From Cyathus striatus (Eukaryota > Basidiomycota > Agaricomycetes > Agaricales > Nidulariaceae), in assembly GCA_025738555.1 (NCBI GenBank), contig JAOVFP010000021.1:930001-994000 (forward strand): DNA of 64,000 bases, in the 5' to 3' direction. Numbering within the stretch: the stretch's first letter is position 1; the number at the start of each line of letters is the position of its first letter. The position numbers and the translations under genes are program-made. Positions 55,811-64,000 of this stretch are shown one piece after another. The notes under the pieces are model-generated. The model did not search any database, was not told the DNA's origin, and worked only from the letters and a program-made list of their open reading frames with translations.

Positions 55811-57302
55811 GACTCATTCCCTCCTTCCTCCGTTCTCTTTCATTCACTTCAGCTGTTATCCCTATTCTTTCTCACTGCGTCGCACTCGTCTTCGTCTTCC
55901 GTTGTTGACGAATGATTGACGAATGAAATGACGCACCCTTTCAGTCGTTTCTCGGACTTTTTCTGGTTTCTGTTCTGGTTCTTTGTGTACCACCTACAAC
56001 CCTACCCCCATGACACGATCATTGCTATGTACTTGTTTGTACACACGTCGCTGTGCTTTTATGATTGTGATTACTGCTAGGTAATGATTCTGTTTGTATA
56101 GGTACATATGATATAGAGTACGGGATTTTTTATGATTTTCACTGAAGCGTGGGGTTAGGAAAGTCACGTGTCCATTTTATGTTTACTACCGACGCCGTTA
56201 CCGGCGTTACGGTTACTTTATGAAGGTGACTTATGTTGCCAGGAACCCGAATTATCCCATCGGCTCTACAACTTCACCAAAGGATCTTCAAATCCAGGTC
56301 TTAACAAATTGAACGTGAAGACGTGCAGGAAGGGAAGAAGCGGTCGCAACCGTTCCCCACCTCGAGGCTCCGCCACGCAGCGCAAAGCAAAGGCGAGACC
56401 CACCAAGAATCCTACGAGTCCATTCTAAGAAATAACTCCTGGAATTCAATACAACGAACATCTCATGTTACCGAATACTCAATTACATGGATTATTGTGA
56501 TAGATCACGACCAATTAGTACGACTATATCTTACATCGGGGCTCAGCGCTTACCTGAATTGACTGAGTGTAAGCACAACAATATGTAACGAGTGAGTAAG
56601 TGGCGTGAAATACGTGCTGCGACAACGAATTACTTATCTAACAGTAATGTAATATTAACAACTTGAAAACAGCAATGAGCGACTACTGACCTCCTACCTA
56701 TCATTAGCACTGGAACTCTGGAGCGCTCTTAAAAAGGACATTATTTCCGAAGAACCAGCATTAGAAGATACCGTAAACTCGTGGGCGCAACAGCTGTGGC
56801 AATGTTGTAAAGTTGAAAAATGAGTCAGTTGACTTAGAGTTAGAAGGGAGACAAACGGGCGCTGCGCGCAATGGTGGCGTATTGACAGACAAAAACTACT
56901 TCCGCCCCACGCTGAGTGGTGAGATGGAGAAGTCTTCTGGATAGCAGGTTTATATTTTACAGGTCTTGACCTACTGACTTTTGGCGCACAAACCATACAG
57001 AATCTGAGCAACAAGGATTGAAACTCATGGTCACGATCACATTAGCAAATAGCGACTGTAGTGAACTTTATAATGACTTAAACATTTACCCCGGCCGAGA
57101 CTTGAAGCTTGAGTAAGTAGAAGCAGCTTGGAAGAACCGGCACTCTACAGAATGCTTGGACGTTGATATGCATCATGATGTGGTATGCTTGGAATTATGA
57201 TCATTACCGACATCTGATCTCTTTAAAAACGAATGTACTTTCTCAGTTTTCATAACACAAATTATCGTCGACCTAGGTTGATTTGAAGACACCCTTGCCC
57301 TC
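55811..57302. other. intergenic, nothing recognised
   Basis: 3' flank of eIF2A and 5' flank of the membrane-protein gene. Frames at 56168-56428 and 56694-57014 (minus) lack support. Confidence 0.5.
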
Positions 57303-58444
57303 ATGTCTCAACCCTCCTTACCGGACACAATCACTAAAGCAGCGTTCGACTCAAATATCGGCCCACTAATCGTACAAGCGTTTTTAAGCGGTATGTCGTG
57401 ATATTATATAGTAACTTCATGTTCTTACTTATCGACTGTCTTCAGGCTTATATACGTTCATTCTATACCGAACTGTCCGTGGTGCAGGTGAAATCAGGTA
57501 ACGCATCCATAGACATATACGAACTTACATATCGATTTTAGTCCCAAGAATTCGAAACGGAAGACACATCCCCCTAATGGCTGCTTTGATATCTTTATAT
57601 GTCATAAACATGATTAATTTCGCCGCAACTTGGATTGTAGCAAGATCAGAATTGGTGGTGTACATAGGTGATTCAAAATTATTTATAAATATTGAAAATG
57701 ACACGGCTATGGTGACAGCTTTGATCGCGGACGCGCTATTGGTGAATAATTTTCATAGCATGGCATCTTTCAGCTGTCTTATCGGATGTGATAGGTCTGG
57801 AGGTGCTACATGCTTTGGATGAAAAGTAAATGGTTGTTGGCGTTATTCGTAGTTGCTCTCATAGGAGAAGCTGGTAAGTCAATTGGCAAATGATTATAAT
57901 GACTGACATGTAGATAATGTTTACGATTCACTAGCATTAATGACAGCAGTTTTCGTTATAACGACCCGGGTCATAAACGATATTATCCCCTGCTTTTTAA
58001 TCTTATCGTTGGTCATCACTGTCGTTGCAACATCTATGATTATCTACCGCATCTTGACGGTATCGCGCGAAACGGGGACTACGAGGCGATACGGATATAT
58101 TATCGAAATTTTTGTTCAGTCGGGAATTATATATTCCATTTCACTTCTTGTCACAGTTGTGTGTTTTTACCTTCCTGATGGGAACATGTCCGCTACAGAG
58201 GCGTATTCGTATGCGAGCAGTGTCCTAATTCCGGTTACAGTCAGTTTATTAGTTATACATGGTCTCTTACTTCTGATCAACTGATTCGATAAACTGGCAG
58301 GGTATTGCACCAACGATGATAGCTGAACGTGTCCTGAACAGCAAGGAGCACGATGAGGAGAAGTGGTCCCAACCGATATCTGCTTTGAGGTTCAATCACA
58401 CTACGCAAAGAGGCGAGACTCCCCACCCACCGAGCCATGTATGA
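57303..58444 (+). CDS. multi-pass membrane protein, agaricomycete-expanded family, 285 aa
   Basis: Six exons: 57303-57390, 57446-57487, 57542-57741, 57795-57873, 57935-58239 and 58301-58444. Same architecture as the gene at 12539: a 42-nt exon 2, a phase-0 intron just before VWRCYMLWMKSKWLL, a 79-nt exon 4, SLVITVVATSMIIYRIL, and a last exon opening GIAPTMIAERV. The product has about seven hydrophobic stretches and a short polar tail with His/Pro. The usual RVxLGxSRPD motif after IAPTxI is degenerate here (ERVLNSKEHDEEKW). Function unknown; probably plasma membrane. The start ATG follows a pyrimidine/AT leader and gives the expected N-terminal length. Confidence 0.85.
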
Positions 58445-60777
58445 TGATGTTAATCATCCGAGTCTTTATTTAGAAATAGATTTAGATATGACTAAGTCTT
58501 CTAAGCTAGTTCTGGTAGTAACTTAATGTACAATTAAGATCTATGTATGACCCATGCAACGAATCCCGCGGTAGACAGAGCAGGTGGGTCTGTTGCGTTT
58601 ATGTTAATATTTATCTGTGGCTCTCGAGCCTCTACCACATAAATGCGTACAAGTATGTATATCGTCATTATTTTATTGATTTTCGTGCTGGTCCAGGTTA
58701 GAACTGTTAGAAGTGCAATTGGAGCCAGTTGGCCGCCCGACCCCGACTTCTCACCCCCATCAGGCGCGCGTCGGTTAATAACTTTCGGAATCAATTGATC
58801 ACATGCGCCGTCATGAATCAACTAGTCACGCGGCTCACGAACACCCTCGGGCCTCAATGCACCTCTTCTTTATCCTTTCCCTAGATAGTCACAAGCAGAT
58901 GCATGGAATAGCGAGAATATTTACCCGCCATCTTTCCAACATGATGGCAAACGTCTTGTCGTCGACTACTTATGTTGTTCTGCACAAGTTCTGCTATAAA
59001 ATCAGCTGTCCTCGTGGAACCAAGGACCTTCAACTACCTGGGCTATGAGCGTTGTATGAGCGTCTATACGAGGGAGGGAGAGCTGGTAGTTCGTCTCCTG
59101 ATGTCGAGTTTCCGGTCCTATCAATCTTCCTCCTCGAAAAAACATCATCGAAGCGCATACATGCATGCTTTCAACTCGGGATACTATGCTGTGCGCATGC
59201 AGTAGAGAGTGGAGACAGGATATCAATATGCACGCAAGGAATAGTGCAGTGGAGGTTGTCTGGTACGCTGCCGGTCCTCGTGAGTCTTCTCGTCGTTTCA
59301 TCCCCAGTAGTTACTACAGAGTGACAGCATTGGACTAAGAGTACTAAATATGTCGCGATATCCATCACCACGTTATACGATGTTCATGGAGTACAAAATG
59401 CCATTAATATCTCGAACGACTTACTTACATCAAACGCTTTCTCCCAGGGCACATGCATCTGGTACCTACCTACCCGACACCGCCACTCCAGCTACCCTTG
59501 GATATTGGTTTGCTCGTTGTGCCGGCATTCATGAGCAGTAATTTGCTACTTTGTCCAATTCAGACTGTAAAATTGCTTCTTTCTATCTACCAAATTTTAA
59601 GTCTGATCGCTGAACATTGATTGTCATAATTTTGACCAAGTTTCTCACACCGACTTGTAAATATGTAACGCTAGTGGTATTATCTACTTTTATAAATATG
59701 TGATCATTATGAGTATTACTTATTAGTCCAACGCAGACGATACGTCTACGTAGCTGCAAGGAATTGGTGTATACTAAACGGAAAATGGGATCTTAGTACA
59801 ACTGGAGTCCAATATCTGAACTATCATCTGAAAAAATCTGCTTTTAGCAAAGGTGAATCAATGGATTTAGTAGAAAGGAGATACCGCTATCAACGAAATC
59901 CCAATCATAGGTGAAATTTAAACTGGAAATGTTCTACACAAGTTCATACAATACGACAGAAACCAGGCTCGGCAGTAGCGTAAAGAATGCAAGGAGCCAG
60001 ACCATCTCGATTGAGAATTCGAACTATCGTTCACAATGCATAATGGTTTATACGTGTATAATCAAGATATGGAAGCTGTTATAAAACATACAGTGTCCTC
60101 ACGAGAAACTGTCTGTTATATGTCTGGTCTGTTCAACGTTCAGTTGAGATGCCGAAGTGAGCGGATCATGGGAAGAAGTTCGAGGCGCTAGACATATCTA
60201 AAGAAACGACCGCAACTACGAGTCGCACGATCACCTCTACTAGTCCCTGCGCATCTACCTCACAACCACCTGCTGCACTTCAATCCGCCTCTCCAGGCGA
60301 GCTAAAACAATCAAACGAGCTGCACAATAAGTGACGAACTCAGCGAGTGTGATCATAGGTGTCGCTTGCGAGACAGCAAACAGTAGGATCTATCAACCAA
60401 GTAGTTTATGACACCGTTTTTACAATATGTTGAACTGGCTCATCTTACGCACCAAGCACCCCCCGTTAGAAAGATCAAGAAAACGGAAAGCATTATTGCT
60501 GGACTTGTGCAGGCAATGTCAGTGCGTACATGTGGAAACCATATTAAGATAACTTGTGGAAAATACTGGATCTTAACGAAACTGTTTTGATCTACAGCCA
60601 CCTCTGTCATTGATATTTTACCCTACACCACAACTCTCCCAAGCATGAAGTCCCTCATTTCAAATGCATGCGACCTCCGATCATCTACCTGATCCATCTT
60701 TATTGTCTCACCACCTTTAGTCCTCTACTACGAATAGAACACTCCTAAACGATGAAATTAAGGCAGAAAACTGGGGA
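58445..60777. other. 2.3-kb intergenic block, nothing recognised
   Basis: Frames on both strands around 58800-59370 overlap each other and have no domain or splice support. No repeats noted. Confidence 0.45.
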
Positions 60778-61825
60778 TTAATAGCGAGGCGGAGGGGTGT
60801 CGGTTCGGTGTCGGACCTTTGGTAGTGGTGGCACATGCATCGGATTATGCACCACATTAATATTACCCTGCCGAGTGCTTAAAAATGGCACCATAATTAC
60901 TTTTGTTCGCCGCTTATAGATCAGGAAAGCTGCCACGGCAATTGAGAGGAAGCCGCATATACCGCCTACAATAATACCTATTGACATGCCTTTGACTTTT
61001 CCTGCACGAGCACCAGAACTCAAAGATGTTGCAAACATTGGACTCGATGAAGATATGGTGGGAGTAGATGCGCCGACCGTCGGCTCCACGCCATCCTCGT
61101 AACTATATTTCTCAGGAAGGAATTATAATATGAATACATGTAAAGCTTACGAGTAAACCAAGTAATCGAAGAGAGTCAGTGACATATTTCCGCCGCCGCC
61201 CCCCGGTCCATTTTGCAGCACGAATTTGTGTTCTCCTGGTACCATAGACGTATTGGAGTAAACCAAAACATCATATTGATAAGTTTTATCTCCTGGAGGC
61301 CCGGGTATCTTTTCGAAATGACCAACGACCTCATTATCAATATAGAATGTCATATTAGTGTAGCCGGCAGGATTGCTATTTGATGAAGTGATGGCACAGA
61401 ATATATATATTGCACTTCCTATATAAAAATGCGGTTTATAAATGTTTCTGATATCTGGGAGAAACGTGCCATTAAAAACAAACGTAGCATTAAGAGGCCC
61501 TTCATAAGGATGAAGAAAACTGGAAGGGAAGTACTTGTATAAGCCGAATAAGTTCTACAAAGTAAACGAAATGGCTTGGGAATTCAGAGCTTACTGTGCA
61601 ATCATGCCATGTTCCATTGTGCATCTCTTCCTTGTCAGCCCGTGCATGGCAGGTGTCACATGTTGAACCATTGTTCCACCTATCCAGTGGAAGGTAAGTA
61701 ATCGAAAATCCAGTTAGTGGATCCGAAGATGCGTCATCTACAGTGATATTGACGATGACTGCTCTTGTGCTCGAAAGAAGGGTAAGCACACCCGGAATAA
61801 AGTGCGTCAGAGGAAAAGCTAACAT
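60778..61825 (-). CDS. type I membrane protein with Cys-containing ectodomain, 319 aa
   Basis: Three minus-strand exons: 61825-61595, 61554-61151 and 61102-60778 (introns of 40 and 48 bp). The signal peptide (LTHFIPGVLTLLSSTRA) is followed by VIVNITVDDASSDPLTGFSITY, WNNGSTCDTCHARADKEEMHNGTWHDCT, ATFVFNGT, AIYIFCAI, MTFYIDNEVVGHF, YQYDVLVYSNTSMVPGEHKFVLQNG and LTLFDYLVYS. A Ser/Thr stalk, one membrane helix (IGIIVGGICGFLSIAVAAFLIY) and a basic Pro-rich tail complete it. This ectodomain type, with VDD near the start, CxxC, GTWHD and a beta-sandwich-like FxGT...YxxxxY, is widespread in agaricomycete surface proteins and resembles carbohydrate-binding folds; the ligand is unknown. Many N-glycosylation sites (NIT, NGS, NGT, NAT, NMT, NTS, NMS). 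Confidence 0.85.
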
Positions 61826-62795
61826 TGCTGGGAGGGATAATTAGGTCTTCGATTCATTGAACATCTACTATTAATAATATGTAAGAAGCGATGCATTCAC
61901 ATCCCAACAGAGATACTTCTTTTGGTTATTATCAGTGTAACGATGTGTTCAAGTCCCAACAGAGACGTCTGTCCACTTTCTGACTTTGTCAACTGAGTCA
62001 AAAGTCTGGCTCCTATATTTTGGGCATTTGGCGTTTCCGGGTATCTTGTCCTTTCCTCGTGACAAGCATAATCTCTTGGTGATCTCGTCTATAGGCGATT
62101 CCGAGTCGGCGTCTGGATTAGTTCAACCTTGACCAGTCTCACTTGTTTTAGCAGAAAGAAAGTACTGTCGCTGAAGAAATCCCAACCATCTCGGAAGAGC
62201 ATAAGAAAGGAATTGTAAATTTTATTATTATCCTGGATTACATGTGAAGAATCAATAGCAATATTGGAACATCACATTACGAACCATAATAAAACAGATG
62301 ACATGTAGAATTCTGGTGATTGTTCCACATCTCTTTTAAACTGCCAGTTAAGTGATTATGTTCGTAAAAATACCTTTGAGCAAGTGGAGAACAGTCCAGA
62401 CGCAGCAGTAGCAACCGTGGGAATAAATCAATTCAACGCTAAACGCTGGAACTCAGACTGCACCATCGCACAGACTCACACCCACCCACCCACTGCTGTC
62501 TAAAGATCCACCCCCACTTCGAATGAAGCCGACACCAACACCCAGTTGCACTGGAACAATCGAACTACAGCTCCTCATAATTAGCTATAACGTGGTAACC
62601 AGAAGTCTGGGAGAGGTTGGGGATTTGAGGGCTACGGCTACTGGGACTGAATCTACGTAGTACGCACGGGAATTTAAGCCTCAGCTGTCCAACCAAGACT
62701 CTCTCAAACAAAGACGAAGGTCAAAATGCAATTCGTACTAACGAGAAGATGCCTTCTGCCTCGTCTTTCCACAACTCTCAGCTGGAAGCCCTCTA
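61826..62795. other. intergenic, nothing recognised
   Basis: Upstream flank of the type I membrane protein and the left boundary of the eIF2A duplicate. A 'tcccaacagaga' phrase repeats at about 61902 and 61957. Confidence 0.45.
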
Positions 62796-63393
62796 CAGGA
62801 CTTATGTGTACGTTCTTTCATTTTCTTGTAGTTATTGGTGGTTCGGTGTTGTGGATTTTGTGTTATGTGTTGTGGTTCGTTCTGTCGTGTCGTGCTGTCA
62901 TGTAGAGACGCTACGCAGTCTACATCCCTTTGTTATATGTCATGCTAACTACTATACAGGGTACGGATATACCAAGCAGAAGGAGCCCAGCTCCTCCAAG
63001 GGCTGCCATTGGCCAATATCGTCAAGATAGGATTCAATCGCGAGGGGCATATTTGTCTACATAGGAACATCCAGGTTGGGCCGATACATGATTTTGCATG
63101 GAGTCCGGGGAGTAAGGAGTTTGGGGTTGTTTATGGATGTGAGTGAATTTGCGGTTTTTTTTGAAGGGAAGGGGGTTTCGAAGCAGCCTGGGGAGGAGGG
63201 TAAGGAGTGTTTCTATCTCTTACCTGTCCTCAGCCCAGGTGGGAGAGAAGGGGAGGGGCCAGGGAGCGGTTTTCGTTCCTTGTCCTCGACTTTCATTTTG
63301 GAGTGGTGGCAGTTGTCTCGCCTCTCCGAGTGGGTAGAAGAGGCTAAGGAACTTCCCCTCCGCTCCCCTCCTCCTCTCTTCCTTCCGTATTCT

Positions 63394-63435
<42 letters not shown>

Positions 63436-64000
63436 CTTTTTCTTCTTTCGAATTCGTACTAACCCCAGCCCCCCACAGATATCCTGGCTAAAAAGACCTT
63501 ATTCGACCAACGCGTGCGCACGCTGCACGATTTTGGCTTTGCGCCACATAACTTTATCTCGTTCAACCTGCAGGGGCGGCTCCTTTCTCTTGCTGGGTTT
63601 GGCGATTTGGCTGGGAAGACGGATGTGTTTGATCGGAAGATGCTTACCAAGGTGTGTTACTGTCATAAAGTTGTGAGGCTGTGCATTCGCGTTGCGTTGT
63701 GTGTTTATACCAGCTCACACTGCACCCTCTCCCAACTCGTTTGCTGATTCATCCTTCGCAGGTAACAGCAATAGATGCACCAAACACCTCGTACTGTGAA
63801 TGGTCCCCCTGTGGGCGCTTTCTAATCACCGCCACCCTCTCCCACGGCTCTGCGTCGACAACGGCATCAAAATATGGCACTGCACCAGCTCACTGCAGCA
63901 CATCCAAACAATCGAAGAGCTGTACCAAGTATCATGACGGCCTACCCTTATCAACTCTGCTCCCCCCTTCGGGCAGGGGCTTCCACAGGTTCCTGCTTCC
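62796..64000 (+). pseudogene. truncated eIF2A pseudogene (continues past window)
   Basis: Homologous to the eIF2A gene from the end of its exon 2 onward, introns included, so it is a DNA-level segmental duplicate and not a processed copy. Exon 3 is joined directly to the middle of exon 5 near 63075, deleting about 630 bp of the parent (exon 4 and flanks). TGG codons have become TAG (63062-63064) and TGA (63935-63937), and a frameshift falls after 'accctctccca' near 63840. Exon 6 (about 63478-63651) and the start of exon 7 are well preserved. The 5' exons are absent. Confidence 0.9.
63397..63434. repeat. (TC)n microsatellite in pseudogene intron 5
   Basis: About 17-18 uninterrupted TC dinucleotides just before the acceptor-like tract of the eIF2A pseudogene. 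The parent intron has a pyrimidine tract here but no long TC run, so it expanded after the duplication. Confidence 0.95.

Noticed and set aside
1..64000. CRISPR arrays, bacterial operons or prophage
   Set aside because: Spliceosomal introns throughout and eukaryotic gene families; no regularly spaced direct repeats of the CRISPR type.

Overview
The window looks like nuclear DNA of a filamentous basidiomycete, most likely an agaricomycete. The evidence is many short spliceosomal introns (about 37-60 bp, GT..AG), a NACHT-WD40 (NLR-like) gene, a DUF6593-like protein, a two-member family of multi-pass membrane proteins typical of mushrooms, small secreted cysteine-rich proteins, and an intron-containing nuclear tRNA-Lys. 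Genes are sparse and separated by kilobases of AT-rich DNA holding many repeat relics. Exon structures below were assembled by hand from splice sites, reading phase and paralogue comparison.

Layout. 1-3.6 kb: a retrotransposon gag relic beside a decayed NACHT-WD40 gene, in a block almost free of CpG. 5.2-6.3 kb: a DUF6593-like gene followed by a 17-bp minisatellite. 7.7-8.5 kb: decayed 325-bp tandem repeats. 12.5-13.7 kb: a multi-pass membrane protein. 14.7-18.1 kb: a nest of DNA transposons (a foldback element with 208-bp inverted arms and a 9-bp target duplication, its right target duplication split by a 1.5-kb hAT-like element with an 8-bp duplication), then a truncated copy of the membrane-protein gene. 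19.6-19.95 kb: a tRNA-derived SINE with a poly(A) tail and 15-bp duplication. 21.5-30.3 kb: two paralogous genes built from repeated phase-2 exons plus a conserved domain with a possible permuted papain-like fold, flanking a class II aldolase/adducin-family gene. 30.5-31.9 kb: an F-box-like protein. 35.2-35.7 kb: a MITE-like element. 37.1 and 42.8 kb: two paralogous small secreted Cys-rich proteins, each with a TATA box. 47.2-49.8 kb: a tandem pair of signal-peptide plus single-TM proteins. 51.2-52.6 kb: tRNA-Lys(CTT) with a 32-nt intron, and two decayed tRNA copies in a repeat field. 52.9-55.8 kb: eIF2A, the only clear housekeeping protein gene. 57.3-58.4 kb: a second full multi-pass membrane protein. 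60.8-61.8 kb: a type I membrane protein. 62.8 kb to the end: a truncated eIF2A pseudogene.

No operon-like logic applies. The protein-coding genes fall into housekeeping (eIF2A, tRNA), metabolism (aldolase family), and lineage-specific surface, secreted or recognition families that have duplicated locally. The strongest candidates for something undescribed are the paired cassette-exon genes at 21.5-30.3 kb. The clearest genome-defence signature is the CpG-purged NLR copy at the left edge, whose four in-frame stops are all TGA.
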